DNA of 64,000 nucleotides from an uncultured Bacteroidales bacterium. Lineage in GTDB: Bacteria > Bacteroidota > Bacteroidia > Bacteroidales > Bacteroidaceae. The position numbers were made by a program, and so were the translations under genes. Below the pieces are notes generated by a model, which ran no database searches, had not been told where the DNA came from, and saw only the letters and a list, made by a program, of their open reading frames with translations. Shown piece after piece: positions 6,743 to 14,923 of this stretch; positions within the stretch are counted from its first letter, which is position 1; every line of letters starts with the position of its first letter. The DNA lies in assembly GCA_902787575.1 (NCBI GenBank), contig CADAGX010000014.1:1-64000 (forward strand), given 5' to 3'.

Positions 6743-9700
6743 TCAGAAGCGTCCGCCTCGGTTGCCACCGCCACGGCCGCCGCCAAAGCCGCCGCCACGA
6801 CCGCCACGACCCTCGCCAAAGCCGCCGGGGCCGAACTGACCACGCACATCGCGGTTGCCAAGCAGGTTGAGACGATAGATGAAGTGGACCATCACGTAGC
6901 TGTGGATGGCACGGGTGTACGTATCGCTCCGGCTGATGGCGCTGAGCGAACGGCTGATGTTGCTACGCTCGCGCAGAATGTCGTACCACTGCACGGAGAT
7001 GGTGGCGGCCTTGTTCTTGAGGAAGCTCTGGCTCAGCTGCGCGTCCCAGATGAGCTCGTTGGTGTTCATAGACGTGTCGTCGTAGCCGCGACGGCACTGC
7101 TCGGTCAGACTGGTGGAGAAGGCGGTGCCCCACGGGCAGGTGAGCTGGAAGTTGCCGCCATAGCTGAAGAACCACGTGTCGAGGTTGGCATTGCGCTGCA
7201 TGTCGCTACGCGCGTGCTGATAGTTGTAAGAGCCGTTGGTGCCTACCTCTACCCAGTCGTTGCGGAAGTTCACGCGCAGGTTCTGACCTATGCTGGTGGA
7301 ACGGGTGGTGGCGCGCAGCAGTGGCGTATGAGCGAAGAGGGCTCGCATATCTACGCCTCCGTCGGGACCGGAAGTGAGGTACTGGCGGCCGAGGCTGTCG
7401 AGGTTGCTGCTGATGTAGCCCACGGAATGGGTGTGGTTGAGGTTGGTGCCGAAGTTGAGGTTGAACATCTTCTTGGCGCCCAAAGCGGAGTTGAAGCCCA
7501 TCCACGTGCCGCCGTTCCAGTTGCCATTGATGTTCATCGGACGCGAGTAGTTGGCACCGGTCTGGGTGTCGTAGATGGTGGCATTGGAGATGGTGCGACG
7601 GTTGATGTTGCCCCAGCCGCCAAGGTTCCAACCCATCTGGAGGGACGGGATGTAGTCGTTGTAGAAGACGTTCATGCGGTCGGACCACGAGCTCTGCAGA
7701 CCGGCATTGCCGACACTGATGTGCAGCGGATTGCTGGTGTCCATGGTCTCGATGAGGTTGGTCATGGAGGGCTGGTTCATGGAGCCGAAGTAGCGCACGC
7801 GCAGGGTGCTGGTGTTGCTTATCTTCCAGCGGATGTCTATGCGTGGCGCCCAGTTCTGGGTGTGGCGCACGGTGTCCACGTTGAGCAGGTTCTTCTGGTA
7901 CTTCATGTGGGTCTCCTGCGGCTGGAACGAGACGCCGGCATTGAGGTGGAGGCCCTCGAGCGTATAGCGGAACATCAGCGAGGCGTCCTGATTGAACTCC
8001 TCGTACTTGGCATACTGGCTGTTGGCGATGTCGCGCACAAGGGTAGTGAGGTCTACGCCATAGTTCTGGAGGTCCACGCCCGAGACGTTGCCCACATAGA
8101 GGTTGTAGGCCGAGATGTTGCTGAGGCCGTACTTCTGGAGGGTGTCGGCCAAGTGCTCATAGACCATCATGGTGCGGTCGCTGTCTTGGAAGCGGCGCTG
8201 GGCCTGATAGCTGAACTGGAGGTTGGCTCCGGCAAACAGGGGCTCGGAGTAGCTGAGACGGCCCTGGAAGTTGTAGCGCTCGGAGGGCGAGGTGGTGTTC
8301 TGATAGGTGGCGGTGCGCGAGGAGCGCTGATAGTACTGCACCATGGCGCGGCTGTAGGAGTTGTTCTCGCTGCGGCTGTAGCGCCCGCCTACGTTGAGCG
8401 TGATGTTGCGGCCGGGGCGACCTATCTGGCGATTGATCTGCAGGTCGGCGTCGCCACTGTTGGAGCGCGAGTCGCCAAAGGAGATGCGCTCGTTGGAGTT
8501 GACGCGGATGCTGTCGGGGTCGGCAAACGTGGCGTACTGCGACAGGGGGTCGGAGAGCCCGGCACGGTAGGGGTCGCTGTTGAACGTGGCCTGCAGGCTG
8601 CGCCCGAAGTTGTCGCTCTGGTTGTGGCTGAAGTTGGGACGCAGCAGGATGTTGGTGAGCGAGTCGGGCAGCCACTCGAAGCGGAAGTTGGCCTCCACAT
8701 TGGCCGAGTGCGTGACGCTGTGGTTCTGCTGGTTGGAGAAGGTGCTGGAGGAGGAGGTGAGGAAGGTCTCGCTGTTGGAATGGGTGTCGGTGGTGCTCTT
8801 GGTCTGATTCCAACGCACATTGCCGCCTATCTTCAGCAGGCCGGCCGAGTACTCGGGACGACCGTTCTCCCACGCAAAGTTGGCTCCGGCCATGCTGCTG
8901 GTGACGATGCCGCCACCGCCGCCCCAGCCACCACGGAAACCGCCACCCGGGAAGCTGCGGTCATTGACATTGTTGCGGCTGCCTATGACGGAGAACTGGA
9001 AGTTGTCGAGAAAACGGTGGAGGTTGGCCTTCAGCGAATAGCGGCTCTCGGTGCCGCCGGCTTCGTCGAGATTGAGCAGCCAGCCCTCTTGTGCGCCCTT
9101 CTGCAGGGTGAGGTCGAGCACGGTCTCCTCCTCGCCATCATCTATACCCGTGACGCGCGTGTAGTCGCTCTTGCGGTCGTAGGCCTTGAGCTTCTTCACC
9201 ATCTTGGTGGGCAGGTTCTTCATGGCCATCTTGGTGTCGTTGTTGAAGAACTCCTTGCCCTTGACCATTATCTTGCTCACGGTCTTGCCGTTTATCTTGA
9301 TGGTGCCGTCTTCGTCCACCTCGGCACCGGGCAGCTTCTTCACCAGCTCCTCGAGCGCCGAGCCTTCGGGCAGGCGGAAGGCGTCGGCATTGAAGACGAA
9401 GGTGTCCTCCTTCATCTCCACCTGTGCCAGCTTGGCCACCACCTCGGCCTCCTTCATCAGCTGTGCGTCCTCCTGCAGCGTGATGGTGCCCACATCGGGC
9501 TTCTTCTCGCTCTTGGTGAGCGTGAGCGTCTGGTAGTGTGTCTGATAGCCTACGTACGAGATGCGCAGTATGTAGCGACCGGAACGCACCGTAGGCAGCG
9601 TGAAGCGACCCTCGAGGCCCGTGATGGCGCCCGCCTGCTGCGCGCTGTCCTTAGGCGTGAGCAGCACCACACTGGCTCCGGGCAGCGGCTCGTTGGACGT

Positions 9701-9844
9701 CCCGTCCATCACAAGGCCACTGACGGCTATCTTCTGTGCACTGACAGACGAGAAGCAACCCAGGAACAGCAACAGCAAAACAAATATCCTCGAAACCCTC
9801 TCCTCTGCCCTCACGCAAGGGGAGGGAGTAAATAGTAAACTCAT
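6743..9844 (-). CDS. Outer membrane beta-barrel protein with regulatory-like N-domain and Gly/Arg-rich tail
   Basis: This is an outer membrane protein of the TonB-receptor-like beta-barrel type (OMP_b-brl_3 class), about 1033 residues. After a signal peptide (LLLLFLGCFSSVSAQ) there is a carboxypeptidase-regulatory-like domain (VSGLVMDGTSNEPLPGASVVL), a plug-like region (ALEELVKKLPGAEVDEDGTI) and a long barrel with many N/S-rich strands. The C-terminus is a run of GGFGEGRGG-type repeats ending in RF; a second glycine-rich insert (PGGGFRGGWGGGGG) lies early in the barrel. An upstream GTG at 9914-9916 overlaps the -7 box at 9916-9923, so the ATG at 9844 is chosen. The ligand is unknown. A terminator follows directly. 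Confidence 0.8.
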   Translation of the reverse strand: MSLLFTPSPCVRAEERVSRIFVLLLLFLGCFSSVSAQKIAVSGLVMDGTSNEPLPGASVVLLTPKDSAQQAGAITGLEGRFTLPTVRSGRYILRISYVGYQTHYQTLTLTKSEKKPDVGTITLQEDAQLMKEAEVVAKLAQVEMKEDTFVFNADAFRLPEGSALEELVKKLPGAEVDEDGTIKINGKTVSKIMVKGKEFFNNDTKMAMKNLPTKMVKKLKAYDRKSDYTRVTGIDDGEEETVLDLTLQKGAQEGWLLNLDEAGGTESRYSLKANLHRFLDNFQFSVIGSRNNVNDRSFPGGGFRGGWGGGGGIVTSSMAGANFAWENGRPEYSAGLLKIGGNVRWNQTKSTTDTHSNSETFLTSSSSTFSNQQNHSVTHSANVEANFRFEWLPDSLTNILLRPNFSHNQSDNFGRSLQATFNSDPYRAGLSDPLSQYATFADPDSIRVNSNERISFGDSRSNSGDADLQINRQIGRPGRNITLNVGGRYSRSENNSYSRAMVQYYQRSSRTATYQNTTSPSERYNFQGRLSYSEPLFAGANLQFSYQAQRRFQDSDRTMMVYEHLADTLQKYGLSNISAYNLYVGNVSGVDLQNYGVDLTTLVRDIANSQYAKYEEFNQDASLMFRYTLEGLHLNAGVSFQPQETHMKYQKNLLNVDTVRHTQNWAPRIDIRWKISNTSTLRVRYFGSMNQPSMTNLIETMDTSNPLHISVGNAGLQSSWSDRMNVFYNDYIPSLQMGWNLGGWGNINRRTISNATIYDTQTGANYSRPMNINGNWNGGTWMGFNSALGAKKMFNLNFGTNLNHTHSVGYISSNLDSLGRQYLTSGPDGGVDMRALFAHTPLLRATTRSTSIGQNLRVNFRNDWVEVGTNGSYNYQHARSDMQRNANLDTWFFSYGGNFQLTCPWGTAFSTSLTEQCRRGYDDTSMNTNELIWDAQLSQSFLKNKAATISVQWYDILRERSNISRSLSAISRSDTYTRAIHSYVMVHFIYRLNLLGNRDVRGQFGPGGFGEGRGGRGGGFGGGRGGGNRGGRF

Positions 9845-9915
9845 AAATCTGTAAATCCGTAAAATATATCTGTGTAAATAGACCTCAAACGACGCTTTTG
9901 GTTTAAAACGGCGCA

Positions 9916-9923
9916 CAAAGTTA
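9916..9923 (-). promoter_or_regulatory. -7 box TAACTTTG for the beta-barrel gene
   Basis: The minus strand reads TAACTTTG. Transcription from here would begin after the upstream GTG, which favours the ATG at 9844 as the start, with a leader of about 65 nt. Confidence 0.6.
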
Positions 9924-9966
9924 GCACTTTTTTCGCTCTGTCACTCATTTTTACGTACAAAATCAT

Positions 9967-9974
9967 TAACTTTG
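9967..9974 (+). promoter_or_regulatory. -7 box TAACTTTG, probable aroB promoter
   Basis: TAACTTTG on the plus strand, divergent from the box at 9916-9923. The aroB start is about 165 bp downstream, and the interval is filled by repeat elements, as if they had been inserted between promoter and gene. Confidence 0.5.
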
Positions 9975-10013
9975 CAGCGTTATACTGGTATCTGTTAGAT
10001 TGGGGCGCGTCAC

Positions 10014-10088
10014 GGGTAGGGTCTTTGCTTGTCAAAGACCGAAAAGACAAGCGTGCCAAACGGAATTTGACAAGCAAATTCCCTACCC
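10014..10088. repeat. Inverted pair of CTTGT stem-loop elements
   Basis: The left element begins GGGTAGGG and folds as GGTCTTTG-CTTGT-CAAAGACC (about 10020-10040). The right element (10062-10088) is an inverted copy with stem GGAATTTG/CAAATTCC around the same loop. Related elements are at 903-930 and 42953-42980. Stem bases differ between copies but remain paired. Confidence 0.7.
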
Positions 10089-10142
10089 GAGGCGGGGCTT
10101 TAACTATGGACTATGAACTATGGACTATGAACTAAAAAAGAC

Positions 10143-11231
10143 ATGAGTAAATTAAACATATATTATTCTCTCCCTCCCCTCGGGGAGGGCTCGGGAAGGG
10201 GGCTTGGGCTTGGGCATGAGCTTCTTTCCTCCCTGATTGGCTCGCCCGACCGCCTGTTCGTGCTCACGGACGAGACCACACGACGCCTCTGCTGGCCACT
10301 GGTGGCCCAACTGCCTTGTCTGGCTGAGGCACAGCACATCACCATTCCGCCAACGGACGAAAACAAAACACTGCAGACGCTGGCCAGCGTCTGGACTGCC
10401 CTGCAGCAGGGAGGAGCCACACGCCACTCGCTGCTCATCTGTCTGGGCGGAGGCATGGTGTCCGACCTCGGAGGCTTTGCGGCCAGCACCTTCAAGCGAG
10501 GCATCGCGTGCATCAACATCCCCACCACCCTGCTCAGCATGGTGGATGCCAGTGTGGGAGGCAAGACGGGCATCAACTTCGGCGGACTGAAGAACGAAGT
10601 GGGCACCTTCTGCCAGCCGCGAGCCGTGATAATCGACACGCAGTTCCTGCGCACGCAGGACACCGCAAATATGCTCTCGGGCTACGCCGAAATGCTGAAG
10701 CACGGCCTCATCAGCAACGAAGAGCACTGGGCCGAGCTGCTCCGCTTCGAACCGGAAAGTCCCGACCTCGGACTGCTCTCCGAGATGATAAGCCGCAGCG
10801 TGGCAGTGAAGGAGCGCATCGTACTCGAAGACCCCACCGAACAGGGCATACGACGAGCACTGAATCTGGGACATACGGCCGGACACGCCTTCGAGAGCTT
10901 CGCACTGGCCAAAGGGCAGCCCGTGCTGCACGGCTATGCAGTGGCTTGGGGACTGGTGTGCGAGCTGTATCTGAGCGTGCGCAAATGCGGTTTCCCGCAA
11001 GACAAAATGCGGCAGACACTGCAGTTCGTGCGCAGTCGCTACGGAGCAATGGCCTTCGGCTGCAAAGACTACGACCGACTGCTCAACCTCATGCAACACG
11101 ACAAGAAGAACACAGCCGGCATCATCAACTTCACGCTGCTGGGCGGCATCGGAGACATACGCATCGACCAGACCGCCACGCCCGAAGAAATCCGAGACAT
11201 GCTGGACTTCTATGCCGACTGCTTTGCCTGA
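10143..11231 (+). CDS. aroB: 3-dehydroquinate synthase
   Basis: AroB converts DAHP to 3-dehydroquinate, the second step of the shikimate pathway, using NAD and a divalent metal in the cytoplasm. The core is clear: CLGGGMVSDLGGFAAS, KRGIACINIPTTLLSMVDAS, VGGKTGINFGGLKNE, and the metal-ligand regions NLGHTAGHAFE and LHGYAVAWG. At 362 residues it is near normal length. Residues about 9-24 (SLPPLGEGSGRGLGLG) are not AroB-like: they are the translation of a GC-rich palindromic repeat at about 10169-10214 that resembles non-coding copies near 851-872 and 1019-1037. No in-frame ATG occurs between this repeat and the conserved domain, so the start at 10143 stands. aroA lies about 11 kb downstream. 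Confidence 0.93.
   Translation: MSKLNIYYSLPPLGEGSGRGLGLGHELLSSLIGSPDRLFVLTDETTRRLCWPLVAQLPCLAEAQHITIPPTDENKTLQTLASVWTALQQGGATRHSLLICLGGGMVSDLGGFAASTFKRGIACINIPTTLLSMVDASVGGKTGINFGGLKNEVGTFCQPRAVIIDTQFLRTQDTANMLSGYAEMLKHGLISNEEHWAELLRFEPESPDLGLLSEMISRSVAVKERIVLEDPTEQGIRRALNLGHTAGHAFESFALAKGQPVLHGYAVAWGLVCELYLSVRKCGFPQDKMRQTLQFVRSRYGAMAFGCKDYDRLLNLMQHDKKNTAGIINFTLLGGIGDIRIDQTATPEEIRDMLDFYADCFA
10169..10214 (+). repeat. GC-rich palindromic repeat inside aroB
   Basis: The segment contains CTCCCCTCGGGGAG followed by G-rich sequence (GGGAAGGGGGCTTGGG). It is read in frame as residues about 9-24 of AroB. Similar blocks lie in non-coding DNA at about 851-872 and 1019-1037. Confidence 0.6.
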
Positions 11232-11327
11232 AGCACACGAAGCGCTTTTGTGTTACCAAGGAGCGCGAAAATGTTAAAAAAAGCGTGTTTTATCTCCGTT
11301 CTGTGCGGAGAATCGGAAGAAAAGCAT

Positions 11328-11335
11328 TATCTTTG
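11328..11335 (+). promoter_or_regulatory. -7 box TATCTTTG before the calpain-like gene
   Basis: TATCTTTG matches TAnnTTTG and lies 85 bp upstream of the ATG at 11420, separating this transcript from aroB. Confidence 0.55.
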
Positions 11336-11419
11336 TCCCCAAAGAGCATGCAGAAGAGAGTCCACAAATCCCCTCTGGGGCAAACGGAGAAAAGAGATAA
11401 ATAAGTAAATATAATTCGA

Positions 11420-12916
11420 ATGAAACTGAGAAAACTACTTTTTGCGCTGGCGGCTGCCGCATGCTGCCTCCAGCCTTGGAAGGCCGCAGCACAGGGTTTC
11501 GTAATCCACCATTCAGACGGCACGGTGACTCCCGTCCCGACCACAAACGTGGAGAGCATCACCATGGTGGGCGAAGACGACACCTACATCTTCGGCACGT
11601 GGTATCTGGGATTCTGGAAGAACGGCTCGTCGGTCCAACATTACGACGGCACTGAGTACATGGTCTTTGCCGGAAAGGAGCTCTACTGGGGCGGCAAGGG
11701 AGACGGCAAAATAGAGACCTACACTCTGCGATTCTTCACCCGCAGCGGATACTTCCTGGCAATGGGAAAGAACGGCACTTCGGGCTCACTGAAGTGGAAC
11801 ATCACCCGCAACACGGACAAACTGCTCGTACTGCAAGACGGCACCTCGTACCGCTACTTCTACCGCTCGCAGGCAGAGGCTGCCAACGCCATGATGGAGC
11901 TCGACCCACCAAGCCACAAGGAGACCAACAGCATCACCACCATCATGAAGTACGCATCGGGCAAGAGCACCAGCACCGTTACGCCCATGGGCAAGCACTT
12001 CGAAGGCAAACACCAGACCACAGACGAAGACCGCACATGGCTGGCTAATGCCGCAAACGAGCCCGACAAGGTGGCCGGACTGACACAATGGGTGGCTAAG
12101 ACCGTGAACCTCTACCCATTCGGTAGCCCAGTGGCGGCAGACATCAACCAGCACGCGATAGGCGACTGCTGCGCATGCGCCGTCTTTGCCTCGATGGCAT
12201 ACCTCTTCCCCGACTACATCAAACACATCATCAAGGACAACGGAAACAACACCTACACCGTGACGATGTACGACCCGCAAGGCAAACCAGTGGAGGTCTG
12301 CGTCTCGAACAAGATTCTCTGCAACTCGGGCGGAGGCATCGGACAGGTGACCAGCAAGAACAACGTAGTGGCATGGTCCACCATACTGGAAAAGGCCATG
12401 ATGAAGTACATGAAAATCTACCAGACGAACGGCATCGAAGGCATCGGCACCGAACACGTGGCACCGCTCTTCACGGGCTGCGGAGACAGCTTCGCCTTCT
12501 CGCCCAACTCGCTCTACACCTCCGAGCTGAAACTGGCCATCGAACACTGCCTCTCGCAAGGCATGATTTGTGTGGGCGGATTCAACGTAGGCGACCTGCT
12601 GTGCGGCACACTCAAGACCGTCACCGGACACGCCTTCACCTACATGCTCTCGACAAAGGAATCGTCCGTCTTTGCAATGCGCAACCCGTGGGGAGTGGAG
12701 GATGTGGACGGAGTGCTGGAGATACCAGACGAGCGGACAATCGTGCAAACCATAGACGCACGAATCGTTTACCCGGGCGCTGCAGAACCTTACCTGAGAG
12801 CTGACCTGCAACCCTACACACCGCCACGCTTCATTCGCCGACCCACAGACATCGGAGTGGCACCGCGACTGCTGAACCGCCATTTGTTAATGCCTAACGC
12901 CACAGAACTATGGTAA
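11420..12916 (+). CDS. Secreted calpain-like (C2 family) cysteine protease
   Basis: This 498-residue exported protein has the calpain catalytic signature. The nucleophile region is NQHAIGDCCACAVFAS with C250, the histidine is H404 in TGHAFTYM, and the asparagine is N422 in FAMRNPWGV. The order and motifs fit calpain domain II; Porphyromonas Tpr is a known calpain-like protease of this phylum. A signal peptide ends near residue 25 (KAAAQ). Residues 26-120 (HHSDGTVTPVPTTNVESI, then FGTWYLGFWKNG) form a beta-rich prodomain-like part. No calcium-binding EF hands are seen. The stop overlaps the start of the next gene by 7 bp, so the two are probably co-translated. Substrate is unknown. Confidence 0.75.
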   Translation: MKLRKLLFALAAAACCLQPWKAAAQGFVIHHSDGTVTPVPTTNVESITMVGEDDTYIFGTWYLGFWKNGSSVQHYDGTEYMVFAGKELYWGGKGDGKIETYTLRFFTRSGYFLAMGKNGTSGSLKWNITRNTDKLLVLQDGTSYRYFYRSQAEAANAMMELDPPSHKETNSITTIMKYASGKSTSTVTPMGKHFEGKHQTTDEDRTWLANAANEPDKVAGLTQWVAKTVNLYPFGSPVAADINQHAIGDCCACAVFASMAYLFPDYIKHIIKDNGNNTYTVTMYDPQGKPVEVCVSNKILCNSGGGIGQVTSKNNVVAWSTILEKAMMKYMKIYQTNGIEGIGTEHVAPLFTGCGDSFAFSPNSLYTSELKLAIEHCLSQGMICVGGFNVGDLLCGTLKTVTGHAFTYMLSTKESSVFAMRNPWGVEDVDGVLEIPDERTIVQTIDARIVYPGAAEPYLRADLQPYTPPRFIRRPTDIGVAPRLLNRHLLMPNATELW

Positions 12917-13329
12917 GACTGACTGCCCTCATATCATGCCTGTTGTGCTTCGCCCTCAGTGGCGTGGCACAACAGCAGCTGAACATCTACACCACCACAC
13001 GGGGAGTGGTATGCTTCAGCTTCGCCGAAACACCAAAAGTAACCTTCCCCACTGGCGAGACACTGGCAGTGGAGGCAGGCGACGTGAAAGTGGAGTTTCC
13101 ATTCAGCGAAGTAGAGAAACTGACGTTCGAAGACGGAGTGACTGCCATCGCCACACTGCAAGTAAGCGAGAAAGGCAACGCTCCCATCTGCATCTATGAC
13201 ACCGCAGGCCGACTGGTGAGCAAAACGGCTCCAACAAAGGGCACCGCCACAGCCGACCTATCTACACTACCCGCCGGAACATACGTGGTGTCCGACGGAA
13301 AGAGAACCTACAAAGTCCTGAAACGCTGA
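12910..13329 (+). CDS. Small secreted protein with T9SS-like C-terminal domain
   Basis: This 139-residue protein has a signal peptide (LISCLLCFALSGVAQ), a short beta-rich region (TTTRGVVCFSFAETPKVTF) and a C-terminal half that looks like a type A T9SS sorting domain (ICIYDTAGRLVSK, LPAGTYVVSDGKRTYKVLKR). It overlaps the calpain-like gene by 7 bp. Its first half resembles the region just after the protease signal peptide, suggesting shared ancestry. Since the protease has no obvious tail of its own, this protein could be a carrier, chaperone or inhibitor for it (inference). Confidence 0.65.
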   Translation: MVRLTALISCLLCFALSGVAQQQLNIYTTTRGVVCFSFAETPKVTFPTGETLAVEAGDVKVEFPFSEVEKLTFEDGVTAIATLQVSEKGNAPICIYDTAGRLVSKTAPTKGTATADLSTLPAGTYVVSDGKRTYKVLKR

Positions 13330-13416
13330 CCGGCGTTTCGGGACTTCCGGTATAATGAAATACCTGTACGACCGAATTAAAACTGTTAAGCCAAAACAAC
13401 AAAAAGCAAACAACAA

Positions 13417-14847
13417 ATGAAGCGCAAAACAATCTTTCTGGTGAGCCTCCTCTGCTTGGCTCTGAACATGGCAGCCCAAGAGCGGGCAAAATACGTATTC
13501 TACTTTATTGCTGACGGCATGGGCGTAAACGAAGTGAACCTAGCCGAGCACTATCTGGGCACAATGGAAGGCCGCATCGGCATCGGCGAACTGTGCTTCG
13601 CCAGTTTCCCACACTCGGCCTACGTGACAACATATAGCGCCACGAGCATCATCACCGACTCGTCGGCTGGAGGCGTGGCACTGGCCAGCGGACACAAGAC
13701 GAAGAACGGAGCCGAGGGCGTACTGAAAGACTTGGTGACGCCCATCACCAGCATCGCTGACTGGGCACACGCAGCAGGAGCCGCAGTGGGAATAGCCACC
13801 AGCGTGACCGTGGACCATGCCACACCGGCTGCCTTCTATGCTCACGTGGCACACAGAAGCATGGCCTACGAAATTGGTGAGCAGCTGACGCGCAGCAACT
13901 TCGACTTCTTTGCAGGTTCTGACTTCACCAAACCGCAGAACCCGAAGGAAGGCGGACCCGACCTGTATCAGCAAGCCAAAGACGCCGGATTCACAATTGC
14001 ACGCGGCTACAAAGACTACCAGAAGAAAGCCAAGAAAGCACAGAAAATGATTCTGCTGCAGAGCGAGGAAGCCAGCCGCCTCGACCGCAAGAGCATCCCC
14101 TACGCCATAGACCGCACGAAAGACGACCTCTCGCTCTGCGACATCACACGCGCCGGCATCAACTACCTGATGAAGAAACAAGGCGAGAAGGACGGCTTCT
14201 TCCTGATGGTGGAAGGCGGAAAGATCGACTGGGCCTGCCACTCCAACGAACTGACCTACATTTCCGAACTCATAGACATGGACAACGCAGTGAAGGTGGC
14301 CTACGAATTCTATCAGCAGCATCCCGACGAAACGTTGATTGTCATCTCGGCCGACCACGAAACGGGCGGTATCGTGCTGGGACGCGGCTCGTATAACATG
14401 TATCTGGACGTAATAAGCCACCAGCGCATGAGCATCGGCAAACTTGGTCGCGAGCTCCACAATCTCCACGAAAAGTATGGCGAGAAGTACAACTGGCAGG
14501 TGGTGAAAGACTTCCTGACCGAGAACTTCGGATTCTGGGACAAAGTAAAAGTCACAGACGAGCAGACACAACGGCTGGAAAAGGCGTTTAAGAACATCAT
14601 GGAGGGCAAGGGAAAGGACACCACGACCCTCTATCAGAAAGACGACGAACTGGCACAGACCGTCAAGACGATAATCAACGAGTGTGCACGCATCACTTGG
14701 GCCACAACGGGACACAGTGCCGGCTACGTTCCGGCATTTGCCATCGGAGTCGGAGCCGAAAAGATTAGCGGCCGACTCGACAACACGCAGATTCCGCTCC
14801 TGATGACCAAAGCCGCCGGCTGGCCCGTGACGGAATACGGGAAGTAG
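13417..14847 (+). CDS. Alkaline phosphatase
   Basis: A periplasmic or exported alkaline phosphatase that hydrolyses phosphomonoesters. Residues 1-20 form a signal peptide (LVSLLCLALNMAAQ). The metal-binding start FIADGMGVNEV and the catalytic serine motif ITDSSAGGVALASG are present, with D81 and nucleophile S82. Further metal ligands are in VEGGKIDWACHSN and ISADHETGG, and a late histidine in TTGHSAGYVP. The length (476) fits the bacterial family. No -7 box or Pho-box-like repeat was recognised in the 87-bp gap upstream. Confidence 0.92.
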   Translation: MKRKTIFLVSLLCLALNMAAQERAKYVFYFIADGMGVNEVNLAEHYLGTMEGRIGIGELCFASFPHSAYVTTYSATSIITDSSAGGVALASGHKTKNGAEGVLKDLVTPITSIADWAHAAGAAVGIATSVTVDHATPAAFYAHVAHRSMAYEIGEQLTRSNFDFFAGSDFTKPQNPKEGGPDLYQQAKDAGFTIARGYKDYQKKAKKAQKMILLQSEEASRLDRKSIPYAIDRTKDDLSLCDITRAGINYLMKKQGEKDGFFLMVEGGKIDWACHSNELTYISELIDMDNAVKVAYEFYQQHPDETLIVISADHETGGIVLGRGSYNMYLDVISHQRMSIGKLGRELHNLHEKYGEKYNWQVVKDFLTENFGFWDKVKVTDEQTQRLEKAFKNIMEGKGKDTTTLYQKDDELAQTVKTIINECARITWATTGHSAGYVPAFAIGVGAEKISGRLDNTQIPLLMTKAAGWPVTEYGK

Positions 14848-14923
14848 AGAACGGGATTAGAGATTAGAGATTAGAAGAGAGGGAGTAAATCGCAATCCCG
14901 CAAATCGGTAAGTCAGAAAAGAT

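Noticed and set aside
6884-9835. Very long plus-strand open frame opposite the beta-barrel gene
   Set aside because: Its product is a biased run of V, A, H, L and G with no signal peptide or domain; the minus strand encodes a clear outer membrane protein. It is a codon-bias shadow.
12910-12916. Frameshift splitting a single calpain-tail protein
   Set aside because: The downstream frame has its own ATG and a good signal peptide, so two separate exported proteins are more likely.
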